A stretch of DNA of 6,097 bases, from the NCBI GenBank assembly GCA_944326625.1, contig CALVER010000095.1, forward strand, positions 1-6,097, in the 5' to 3' direction. Positions 1-6,042 of this stretch are shown piece after piece; positions within the stretch are counted from its first letter, which is position 1, and every line of letters begins with the position of its first letter. Source of the stretch: Candidatus Gastranaerophilales bacterium. Its GTDB lineage: Bacteria > Cyanobacteriota > Vampirovibrionia > Gastranaerophilales > Gastranaerophilaceae. The notes beneath the pieces were generated by a model. That model worked only from the letters and a program-made list of their open reading frames with translations. It had not been told where the DNA came from and did not search any database. The translations under genes and the position numbers were made by a program.

Positions 1-164
1 ACATCCGGCATAAAAATTTGATAACTCGGGAGTTCCCTGAATTCTTTGTAACGATAATATCGAAATCCCGCAATACCTAAACACAAAATAACAAACCACA
101 CTAAAAATTCAAGCCATGCATATAATCTTATGTTTTCTTTAAACTTCATATCTTTATTATACAT
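1..164 (-). CDS. Partial membrane-anchored protein, possibly MlaD/MCE family (C-terminal part outside window)
   Basis: An open frame reads leftward from an ATG at 164 to the window edge without a stop, giving about 54 residues. The N-terminus is short and basic (MYNKDMKFKENIR). One hydrophobic helix follows at roughly residues 15-34 (core LEFLVWFVILCLGIAGF), then a basic patch (RYYRYKEFRE) and the segment YQIFMPDV. A single N-terminal anchor followed by a Y-x-[IV]-F-x-x-x-V stretch is how MlaD/MCE substrate-binding subunits of lipid-transport ABC systems begin. The decisive GL-x-x-G-S/A-x-V-x-x-x-G motif would lie just beyond the edge, so the family is a guess. It diverges from the omega-like gene. 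The start is uncertain: the only purine-rich stretch (AAGGGG on the minus strand, about 182-187) is roughly 17 bases upstream of this ATG, farther than normal, and an in-frame ATG at 149 has no better site. Confidence 0.5.
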   Translation of the reverse strand, partial: MYNKDMKFKENIRLYAWLEFLVWFVILCLGIAGFRYYRYKEFRELPSYQIFMPD

Positions 165-185
165 GGAAAATACAGGTTTTACCCC

Positions 186-220
186 TTGCCAAAAAATTTT
201 TTGTATTATAATATTATAAT
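186..220. promoter_or_regulatory. Bidirectional AT-rich promoter region between divergent genes
   Basis: Two tandem copies of the self-complementary octamer ATTATAAT lie at 205-212 and 213-220. Each contains TATAAT on both strands (plus 207-212 and 215-220; minus 205-210 and 213-218). A -35-like TTGCCA at 186-191 is 17 bases from TAATAT at 209-214 and 15 from TATAAT at 207-212, which would serve the omega-like gene. The same element could give -10 boxes for the leftward gene. The transcription start on either strand cannot be fixed by eye. Confidence 0.5.
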
Positions 221-241
221 ATAAAATATGAGGAAATTTAA

Positions 242-481
242 ATGGAACAAATAATTAAAGTAGCATGGGACTTAAATGACAATACTGAAAACAGATATCA
301 GCTCGTTTATGAAATAGCTGAACTCGCAAAAAAATTGGTTGATGAAAATCAAGCAAAAAAAGCCCGCGAAGATTTCGGCTTTGAAGAAAATTATGAAACA
401 GGTTACAAAAAAGAAAATCCTGTTGAACATGCTATTATGGTTAAAGCGTCCGAAGCTGACGACAACCGTTTGGTCGGCTAA
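242..481 (+). CDS. rpoZ: DNA-directed RNA polymerase omega-like subunit
   Basis: This 79-residue acidic protein resembles the omega subunit, the small cytoplasmic RNA polymerase component that helps assemble and stabilise beta-prime. The match rests on the helix NRYQLVYEIAELAKKL (residues 17-32), which corresponds to the omega core N-R-[FY]-x-L-V-x-x-x-A-x-x-A-[KR]-x-L. It is supported by PVEHAIMVKASE (60-71), which corresponds to the conserved K-P-V-x-x-A-I-x-E region. The length is normal for omega. A GAGGA ribosome-binding site at 230-234 lies seven bases before the ATG and supports this start. The gene ends in TAA at 479-481 and is followed by an intrinsic terminator. Omega is often found next to guanylate kinase, but no such gene is here; the downstream neighbour is a purine salvage enzyme. 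The middle part (about 35-58) is lysine- and glutamate-rich and not diagnostic. A different small helical protein is possible, so the family call is moderate. Confidence 0.65.
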   Translation: MEQIIKVAWDLNDNTENRYQLVYEIAELAKKLVDENQAKKAREDFGFEENYETGYKKENPVEHAIMVKASEADDNRLVG

Positions 482-489
482 TAAGTTTT

Positions 490-527
490 AAAAAGCACAA
501 AATGGCAAAACCAATTTGTGCTTTTTT
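490..527 (+). terminator. Intrinsic terminator after the omega-like gene
   Basis: AAAAAGCACAAA (490-501) pairs with TTTGTGCTTTTT (515-526) across a loop that holds a further ATGG/CCA pairing, and a run of six T closes the structure at 522-527. It begins nine bases after the stop codon. The A-run on the left arm means it could also act on the minus strand. Confidence 0.85.
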
Positions 528-550
528 GTGTAGATTTAGGGGTATAAAAA

Positions 551-1351
551 ATGGAAAAAACCATCAATTTTATTAAGGAAAAAACAAACAATTTTGAACC
601 TGAAATCGGAATTATTTTAGGTTCCGGACTCGGGGAATTCGCGGATGAATATTGCGAATATGCAATTCCCTATTCTGAAATCCCGAATTTTATCAAATCC
701 AATGTTCAAGGTCACAAAGGCAGACTGGTTTTTGCTGAAATTGAAGGCAAAAAAATTGTTATGATGCAGGGCAGAAACCACTTTTACGAAGGACATTCCA
801 TGTCCGAAATTACATACCCCGTTAAAGTGATGAAAAAACTTGGCGTAAAAACTCTTATACTCACAAATGCTGCAGGAGCTGTTAACGAAAGCTTCCGTCC
901 TGCGGATTTGATGATTATAACCGACCATATTAATTTTATGGGCGCAAATCCCCTTGTCGGGCCTAATGATGACACTCTGGGCGAACGTTTTCCTGATATG
1001 AGCGAAATTTACAAAAAAGATTTGATTAAATTAGCTGAAAAATGCGCAGAAAAATTATGCTTGGACATCCAAAAAGGGGTATACTTTGCATCCTCCGGCC
1101 CGAGCTATGAAACTCCTGCAGAAATAAATATGGCACGAATTTTGGGGGCTGATGCCGTTGGCATGTCAACGGTTCCCGAGGCAATTGTCGCAAATTATTG
1201 CGGTTTAAAAGTCCTCGGCATAAGCTGCATTTCTAACGCCGCAAGCGGAATTTCAGGTGCCCAATTATCCCATACTGAAGTAATTGAAACAACCGATAAA
1301 GCCAAAAAACGCTTCAAATCTCTCATTTTGGAAATATTAAAAAGCGTCTAG
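551..1351 (+). CDS. punA: Purine nucleoside phosphorylase, trimeric (type I) family
   Basis: This cytoplasmic salvage enzyme splits purine (deoxy)nucleosides with phosphate into the free base and (deoxy)ribose-1-phosphate; the trimeric family prefers guanosine and inosine. The 266-residue length is typical. Motifs in order: GSGLG (24-28, phosphate loop), GHKG (54-57), GRNHFYEGH (74-82, phosphate and sugar contacts), TNAAGA (105-110), GPSYETPAE (183-191), GADAVGMSTVPE (199-210), ISNAASG (227-233) and SHTEV (240-244). By alignment with the human enzyme, Glu187, Met205, Asn229 and His241 match base and sugar contacts Glu201, Met219, Asn243 and His257, and Tyr186 replaces Phe200. Glu and Asn together fit 6-oxopurine specificity. 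AGGGG at 538-542 lies eight bases before the ATG and supports the start. The gene follows the omega terminator closely with no obvious promoter. Its TAG stop lies in a CTAG shared with the opposing DAHP synthase gene. Methylthioadenosine phosphorylase is a related alternative, but these motifs favour PNP. Confidence 0.95.
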   Translation: MEKTINFIKEKTNNFEPEIGIILGSGLGEFADEYCEYAIPYSEIPNFIKSNVQGHKGRLVFAEIEGKKIVMMQGRNHFYEGHSMSEITYPVKVMKKLGVKTLILTNAAGAVNESFRPADLMIITDHINFMGANPLVGPNDDTLGERFPDMSEIYKKDLIKLAEKCAEKLCLDIQKGVYFASSGPSYETPAEINMARILGADAVGMSTVPEAIVANYCGLKVLGISCISNAASGISGAQLSHTEVIETTDKAKKRFKSLILEILKSV

Positions 1352-2397
1352 TCAACATTTGCGGAAAGACAATTCTTTTCATAATGAAGATGCTCGATCA
1401 TTGAATTGACACGGCTCATCATATCCCTGAACATAGGGATTGGCAAACTTTGTTTACCGTCAGACAAAGCATTTTCCGGATCATGGTGAACCTCTATCAT
1501 AATTCCGTCAGCGCCGACAATTAAACCGGCTTTTGTCATAGGTTCAATCAAATATCTCTGACCTGTTCCATGGCTCGGATCCGCAATTACCGGCAAATGC
1601 GAATATTTTTTGATAACAGGAATTGACGCTATATCCATAACGTTTCTCGTAAATGTACTGTCAAAACTTCTAATTCCGCGCTCACAAAGAATAACCCGTT
1701 CATTGCCGTTGTACATAATATGCTCCGCCGCAAGCAAAAATTCCCTTATCGTACTTGCAAGACCGCGCTTTAAAATTACCGGCTTATTGCATTTACCGAC
1801 AGATTTTAAAAGTTTGAAATTCTGCATGTTACGCGCGCCGATTTGGACAACATCAACATAATCACAAATCATGTCTAAATCCGCAGAATCCATAACTTCA
1901 GTCACAGTCAGCAATCCTGTTTCTTCACTTGCTCTTTTTAAATACTTCAAAGCTTTTTCTTCATATCCTTGAAAATCATAAGGAGAAGTTCTGGGTTTGA
2001 ATGCACCGCCTCTTAAAAATTCGCAGCCCATCTCTTTTGCAGCAAAAGCAACCTTTTGCAGACCTTCATATTCGCTTTCGACTGAACACGGACCGACAAT
2101 CATAACAGGCTTGTTAGCCCCGCCGATTTTCACACCGTTTTCGAATTCTATAACCGTATCTTCGGGCTTTCTGTCGCGGGATGCAAGCCTAAAAGGTTCG
2201 CGGATTATTTTAACCTCTTTTACCCCTTCAAGAGCACTTATTCTGCCGGGCGTGATAGATGTTTTATCACCGAATGCATCAATAACAGTATGAATTTCGC
2301 CCTGATTTACAATAACCCTGAATTCATGTTCGGTTAAAACGTCAACTACTCTTTTTATATTCTCTTTTGAAGCCGACGGCTCCATTACTATAATCAT
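1348..2397 (-). CDS. aroF: 3-deoxy-7-phosphoheptulonate (DAHP) synthase, type I-beta with N-terminal regulatory domain
   Basis: It catalyses the first step of the shikimate pathway, condensing phosphoenolpyruvate with erythrose-4-phosphate to DAHP in the cytoplasm. Residues 1 to about 68 form a ferredoxin/ACT-like domain (MIIVMEPSAS, then EFRVIVNQGE and VKEVKIIREPFRLASR). In Thermotoga-type enzymes this domain mediates feedback inhibition by tyrosine or phenylalanine, so similar control is inferred here. The barrel carries GPCSVES (102-108), LRGGAFKPRTSPYDFQG (128-144), QIGARNMQNF (185-194), LKRG (209-212), CERGIRSF (238-245), DPSHGTG (273-279) and EVHHDP (302-307). The expected metal ligands are Cys104, His276, Glu302 and Asp313. 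The length, 349 residues, suits this class. AAGGAGA (minus strand, 2404-2410) is six bases from the ATG and fixes the start. A dedicated extended -10 promoter sits upstream. The 3' end overlaps the phosphorylase gene by four bases, with no terminator between them. Type I-beta enzymes are also annotated aroG or aroA in some genomes. Confidence 0.95.
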   Translation of the reverse strand: MIIVMEPSASKENIKRVVDVLTEHEFRVIVNQGEIHTVIDAFGDKTSITPGRISALEGVKEVKIIREPFRLASRDRKPEDTVIEFENGVKIGGANKPVMIVGPCSVESEYEGLQKVAFAAKEMGCEFLRGGAFKPRTSPYDFQGYEEKALKYLKRASEETGLLTVTEVMDSADLDMICDYVDVVQIGARNMQNFKLLKSVGKCNKPVILKRGLASTIREFLLAAEHIMYNGNERVILCERGIRSFDSTFTRNVMDIASIPVIKKYSHLPVIADPSHGTGQRYLIEPMTKAGLIVGADGIMIEVHHDPENALSDGKQSLPIPMFRDMMSRVNSMIEHLHYEKNCLSANVD

Positions 2398-2418
2398 AAA
2401 TTTTCTCCTTATAATCTA

Positions 2419-2447
2419 ATTATAGCATAAGAAAAAAGCGGCTCATT
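2419..2447 (-). promoter_or_regulatory. Extended -10 promoter for the DAHP synthase gene
   Basis: On the minus strand TATGCTATAAT places a perfect TATAAT (2419-2424) behind the TGn extension (2425-2427). The -35 position, 17 bases upstream (2442-2447, AATGAG), is poor and falls inside the preceding terminator hairpin. The promoter therefore probably depends on the extended -10. Transcription would start near 2412, almost on top of the AAGGAGA ribosome-binding site at 2404-2410, giving a very short leader. Confidence 0.6.
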
Positions 2448-2464
2448 TCTGAACCGCTTTTTTT
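2432..2464 (-). terminator. Intrinsic terminator of the pyruvate,phosphate dikinase gene
   Basis: Read on the minus strand, AAAAAAAGCGGTTCA (2464-2450) pairs with TGAGCCGCTTTTTT (2445-2432) around a four-base GAAA loop, with one G-T wobble, and ends in a run of six T. It lies 18 bases after the dikinase stop. The symmetric A and T runs would allow activity on both strands. Confidence 0.88.
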
Positions 2465-2481
2465 AGAATAATTATCCTAAC

Positions 2482-5142
2482 CTAGCAAGCAACGGCTTGT
2501 TTAGCTTCAACAACTGCCTGAGCCGCAGCAAGTCTTGCTTGAGGAATTCTGAACGGTGAGCAAGAAACATAGTCAAGACCGATTCTGTGAGCAAATTTAA
2601 CAGAATCCGGATCTCCGCCGTGTTCACCGCAGATACCGCCGACAAGGCTCGGGTTAGTCTTTTTGCCGCGTTCCATAGACATTTCAATCAATTGACCTAC
2701 GCCTTTTTGATCTAATGTGTCAAACGGGTTAGCCGGCAAGATTTTTTGTTCAACGTAACGGTTGAGGAATTTACCTTCAGCATCGTCACGTGAATAGCCG
2801 AATGTCATCTGTGTTAAGTCATTGGTACCGAATGAGAAGAATTCAGCGTATTCTGCAATTTCGTCAGAAGTCAATGCAGCACGCGGGATTTCAATCATAG
2901 TACCGAATTTGTATTCAACTTCAACACCTTTTTCAGCCATAACGTCTTTTGCAACACGAACTAAAACGTCTTTTGCAACTTTAAGTTCGTTTACATGGCC
3001 GATTAACGGAACCATTACCCAAGGTTTAACGTTTACGCCTTCTTTTTTCAAATCGCAGCATGCTTCAAAGATTGCTCTTACTTGCATTTCATTGATTTCA
3101 GGGTAAGTCAAACCTAAACGGCATCCGCGAAGACCCATCATTGGGTTAGCTTCTGAAAGGCTTTCAACAACGTGAAGCATTTCTTCTTTTTCGCTTGAAT
3201 CTTTGCCCAAAGCTTTCAATGTTGCAACTTCCGCAATCAAAGATTCTTTATCAGGCAAGAATTCATGAAGCGGCGGGTCAAGAAGTCTTACAGTTAAAGG
3301 TTTATCACCCAATGCTTTGAACATTGCATAGAAGTCTGAATACTGCATAGGCAATAAGTGATCAAGAGCTTCTTTTCTTGCTTCAGGAGTACCTGCGATA
3401 ATCATTTTTTGTACCCAGGGGAGTCTGTCAGGATCCATGAACATATGTTCCGTTCTGCAAAGACCTACACCTTCAGCACCGAATTTCAAAGCATTTTCGA
3501 TGTCTTTCGGAGTATCAGCGTTAGCTTCAACTTTCATTTGTTTGATTTCGTTAACCCAAGAGAAGAATTTGTTCCAGTTATCGTCAATTCTTGCTTCTAC
3601 GAGTTTAACGGCACCTTCCATAACAAGACCTTTACCACCGTCAAGAGAGATAATATCGTCTTTGTGGTAAACAGTACCGTCGCTGCCTGTTAATGTTTCA
3701 TTTGAAAGATCGATTTTCAAATCTTCGCAACCTGAAACGCAAGGTTTGCCCATACCTTTAGCAACAACAGCTGCGTGAGAAGTTGCGCCGCCTCTGAGGG
3801 TCAAAACGCCTTGTGAAACTGCCATACCGTGAATATCATCAGGGCATGTTTCAACACGAACAAGGATAACTTTTTCGCCTGCTGCGCCGCGTTCAGCTGC
3901 TTCTTCGGTGTCAAATACAATTTTACCTACAGCAGCACCCGGAGATGCGTTTACACCTGTACAAATCTTGTGAGCTTCTTCCATTGCTTTTGAATCGAAG
4001 CAAGGCAAAAGAATTTGGTTAACAGTATACGGATCAACAAGCTGGATTGCTCTTTCTTTAGTAATAATACCTTCTTCATACATATCAACGGCAATTTTTA
4101 CAGCTGCTGCAGCAGTTCTTTTACCGTTACGTGTTTGAAGGATCCAGAGTTTTCCGCGTTCAATTGTGAATTCCATATCCTGAACATCTTTGTAACCGAG
4201 TTCAAGTTTTTTAGCAATATCAACATATTGTCTGTACAAGTCAGGCATTTCATGTTCAAGTTCAGCGATAGGTTTCGGAGTTCTGATACCTGCTACAACG
4301 TCTTCACCTTGAGCATTTGTCAAATATTCACCGTAGAATTTGTTTTCACCGGTTGCAGGGTTACGTGTGAATGAAACACCTGTTGCGCAATCGTCGCCCA
4401 TATTACCGAATACCATTGTTTGAACGTTAACTGCAGTACCGTAATTGTGGTCGATTTTGTTCATGTTTCTGTAAGCAACCGCACGCGGAATATTCCATGA
4501 TCTGAATACGGCTTCAATTGCTTCTTCCAATTGAACGTAAGGATCTTGCGGGAATTCTTTGCCCGTAACTTCTTTAATAACTCTTTTGTAAACAGGAATT
4601 AAAGACTTCCAGCCTTCTGCTGAAATTTCAGTATCTTCTTTAACACCTTCACGTTCTTTAAGTTTTTCAACTTCTGATTCAAAATATTTTTGTCTGTCCA
4701 TTTCCCATGCAACGGAACCGAACATAGTCAAGAAACGACGATAGCTGTCGTAGCAGAATCTCGGATTGTTAGTCAATCTGATCATAGCTTCAACGGTTTC
4801 GTCATTCAAACCTAAGTTCAAAATTGTTTCCATCATACCGGGCATGGAAAGTCTTGCGCCGGATCTTACGGAAACCAGCAACGGATTTTGATTGTCGCCG
4901 AATTTCTTACCTGCTTGTTCTTCAACTTCTTTCAGGTAATACTTAACTTCGTCCATTAACCCTTCAGGCATTTTGTTCCCGTGGTTAATATAATCCATAC
5001 AAGTTTCTGTTGTAATGGTTAACCCCGGAGGAACAGGCAGGCCTAAATTGGTCATTTCAGCAAGGTTAGCACCTTTGCCGCCGAGAAGATTACGCATGCC
5101 TGCATTACCCTCTCTGAAAAGCCATACTCTTTTTTCTGTCAT
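2482..5142 (-). CDS. ppdK: Pyruvate, phosphate dikinase (PPDK)
   Basis: This cytoplasmic enzyme reversibly interconverts pyruvate, ATP and phosphate with phosphoenolpyruvate, AMP and pyrophosphate. It can work in gluconeogenesis or in pyrophosphate-linked glycolysis. The ATP-grasp part (1 to about 340) has GGKGANLAEM (21-30), SVRSGARLSMPGMMETILNL (91-110) and EFTIERGKLWILQTRNGKR (324-342). The swivelling phosphohistidine domain (about 390-510) has GGATSHAAVVAKGMGKPCVS, with His456 as the phosphate carrier and Thr454 matching the threonine regulated in plant enzymes. The PEP/pyruvate barrel (about 530-886) has GLCRTEHMF (560-568), VRLLDPPLHEFLP (618-630), MIEIPRAAL (749-757), FGTNDLTQM (771-779) and GGICGEHGGDP (835-845), with Cys838 as the likely catalytic acid. 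The length, 886, is that of a full bacterial enzyme, close to the Clostridium symbiosum protein. The insert region at 150-200 and the RTP-free LQTRNGKR end separate it from PEP synthase. AGGAGA (5149-5154, minus strand) six bases from the ATG sets the start. It has its own promoter and terminator. Confidence 0.97.
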   Translation of the reverse strand: MTEKRVWLFREGNAGMRNLLGGKGANLAEMTNLGLPVPPGLTITTETCMDYINHGNKMPEGLMDEVKYYLKEVEEQAGKKFGDNQNPLLVSVRSGARLSMPGMMETILNLGLNDETVEAMIRLTNNPRFCYDSYRRFLTMFGSVAWEMDRQKYFESEVEKLKEREGVKEDTEISAEGWKSLIPVYKRVIKEVTGKEFPQDPYVQLEEAIEAVFRSWNIPRAVAYRNMNKIDHNYGTAVNVQTMVFGNMGDDCATGVSFTRNPATGENKFYGEYLTNAQGEDVVAGIRTPKPIAELEHEMPDLYRQYVDIAKKLELGYKDVQDMEFTIERGKLWILQTRNGKRTAAAAVKIAVDMYEEGIITKERAIQLVDPYTVNQILLPCFDSKAMEEAHKICTGVNASPGAAVGKIVFDTEEAAERGAAGEKVILVRVETCPDDIHGMAVSQGVLTLRGGATSHAAVVAKGMGKPCVSGCEDLKIDLSNETLTGSDGTVYHKDDIISLDGGKGLVMEGAVKLVEARIDDNWNKFFSWVNEIKQMKVEANADTPKDIENALKFGAEGVGLCRTEHMFMDPDRLPWVQKMIIAGTPEARKEALDHLLPMQYSDFYAMFKALGDKPLTVRLLDPPLHEFLPDKESLIAEVATLKALGKDSSEKEEMLHVVESLSEANPMMGLRGCRLGLTYPEINEMQVRAIFEACCDLKKEGVNVKPWVMVPLIGHVNELKVAKDVLVRVAKDVMAEKGVEVEYKFGTMIEIPRAALTSDEIAEYAEFFSFGTNDLTQMTFGYSRDDAEGKFLNRYVEQKILPANPFDTLDQKGVGQLIEMSMERGKKTNPSLVGGICGEHGGDPDSVKFAHRIGLDYVSCSPFRIPQARLAAAQAVVEAKQAVAC

Positions 5143-5187
5143 AATTTTTCTCCTATTATTAAAAGTAAATTAAACGACTATACAGGT

Positions 5188-5217
5188 ATAATAGCACAAA
5201 AAAATATTTTCTGTTAA
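5188..5217 (-). promoter_or_regulatory. Promoter of the pyruvate,phosphate dikinase gene
   Basis: On the minus strand TTAACA (5212-5217) is followed after 18 bases by TATTAT (5188-5193), preceded by the TGn extension TGC (5194-5196). Transcription would start near 5181, leaving a leader of roughly 38 bases to the ATG, with AGGAGA at 5149-5154. The extended -10 (TGCTATTAT) nearly matches that of the downstream DAHP synthase gene (TGCTATAAT). Confidence 0.6.
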
Positions 5218-5238
5218 TAATTTTAAATTATTTTTGAT

Positions 5239-5270
5239 AAAAAAAGCGGTTTTTGTATCAAACCGCTTTT
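5239..5270 (-). terminator. Intrinsic terminator of the pilin-like gene
   Basis: Read on the minus strand, AAAAGCGGTTT (5270-5260) pairs perfectly with AAACCGCTTTT (5252-5242) around a seven-base loop and continues into a run of T at 5245-5239. It begins seven bases after the pilin-like stop and lies about 20 bases upstream of the dikinase -35 box, separating the two genes. Confidence 0.9.
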
Positions 5271-5277
5271 AATTTAA

Positions 5278-6042
5278 TTATTCAGCCTCGTCACAGGAAT
5301 GCGCGCCGTCCCACGAAAGTTTATCATGGCAGTGCAGGTAATCTAAATTCTTATTATAAATTACCCACGCTGTACAGCCTTGACCGGAGGTATTTTCAGT
5401 ATTTTCAGGATTACAAAATGTTTCAAGCGTAAATGCACTGTCTTTCATACCACGAGGGACAACACCTTTTGAATTGACCTCAAAATAAAATCTGTTTTTA
5501 CCAAGTATAGCATCTTTACCCTGAGGCAATATAACATATAATGCTCCTTTGTTCTTTTCAAACCACCCCAATGATACAAAAGTACCGTCTTGTAAAAAGA
5601 ATTTTCCCTCGGCAGGATTATCACCCGTTCCGGTAAATGGCTGATTCGCCTCAGAATGCAATGTTCCGTCTAAACCATACGAAGCCCCGGGATAGCATAC
5701 TTTCCCAACTTCACATTGCTTTGAAATTTTCAAGTATTTCTTGAATCGTTCCGCAAAAAGCTTTTGCGCACTATGATCATATATTTTGTTCCCTTCTTCA
5801 TCTACTTCGCCAGTATTGGTAGGCGTCATTCCCCATGTGTTTATTGTACCGTATTCCGCCTGCATCATCTGGTAGGCGCTTGCAAGCGTTGAATATACTT
5901 TTGTTAATTGCGACACCGTCTGTTTTTCCTGATACTTTGTAATTAATGTCGGAATTGTCATCGCTGCAACAACTCCGATGATTGCAAGGGTTATCAAGAC
6001 CTCAGCCAGAGTAAACGCGACACGACGAATGTTGTCTGACAT
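5278..6042 (-). CDS. Prepilin-like protein (type IV pilin/type II secretion pseudopilin N-terminus)
   Basis: The protein is 254 residues from the first ATG in the window. It opens with a short basic leader MSDNIRRVA and then FTLAEVLITLAIIGVVAAM (10-28), a type III signal with Phe at +1 and Glu at +5. A prepilin peptidase should cut before Phe10, leaving the hydrophobic helix as membrane anchor and assembly spine. The -1 residue is Ala instead of the usual Gly. After the helix come a coiled segment (about 35-65) and a globular domain with six cysteines (110, 116, 210, 223, 238, 250), spaced as plausible disulfide pairs for an exported protein. A degenerate VNSKG (189-193) occupies the place where related pseudopilins often have DVNG. 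No pilus assembly genes lie in the window, so its filament or secretion role is inferred from the signal alone. The start is doubtful: there is no clear ribosome-binding site before the ATG, and the frame stays open to the right edge (to 6096), so the gene may begin outside the window. Confidence 0.85.
   Translation of the reverse strand: MSDNIRRVAFTLAEVLITLAIIGVVAAMTIPTLITKYQEKQTVSQLTKVYSTLASAYQMMQAEYGTINTWGMTPTNTGEVDEEGNKIYDHSAQKLFAERFKKYLKISKQCEVGKVCYPGASYGLDGTLHSEANQPFTGTGDNPAEGKFFLQDGTFVSLGWFEKNKGALYVILPQGKDAILGKNRFYFEVNSKGVVPRGMKDSAFTLETFCNPENTENTSGQGCTAWVIYNKNLDYLHCHDKLSWDGAHSCDEAE

Noticed and set aside
617..975. Two minus-strand open frames opposite the phosphorylase gene
   Set aside because: They are shadows of a gene whose own frame carries all the family motifs.
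1610..2293. Two plus-strand open frames opposite the DAHP synthase gene
   Set aside because: They are antisense to an intact gene, with low-complexity Ser/Thr/Ile-rich translations.
2472..2687. 71-residue minus-strand open frame at the 3' end of the dikinase gene
   Set aside because: It lies in another frame inside the dikinase C-terminus, has no ribosome-binding site or family resemblance, and is a by-product of the coding sequence.
3358..3693. Two overlapping plus-strand open frames opposite the phosphohistidine region
   Set aside because: Both are antisense shadows of the dikinase, and neither has recognisable motifs or a ribosome-binding site.
4015..4374. 119-residue plus-strand open frame opposite the dikinase gene
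   Set aside because: It is antisense to a strongly supported gene, with a Phe/Ser/Cys-rich composition typical of shadow translation and no start signals.
2432..5270. Repeated AAAAGCGG...CCGCTTTT hairpins as a possible dispersed repeat or mobile remnant
   Set aside because: The two copies are each placed right after a stop codon, have different loops and end in T-runs. They are best read as ordinary terminators sharing a common stem.
5143..5277. Possible riboswitch or small RNA in the 135-base gap upstream of the dikinase
   Set aside because: The gap is fully used by a terminator, a promoter and a short AT-rich leader, and no further stable stem is visible.
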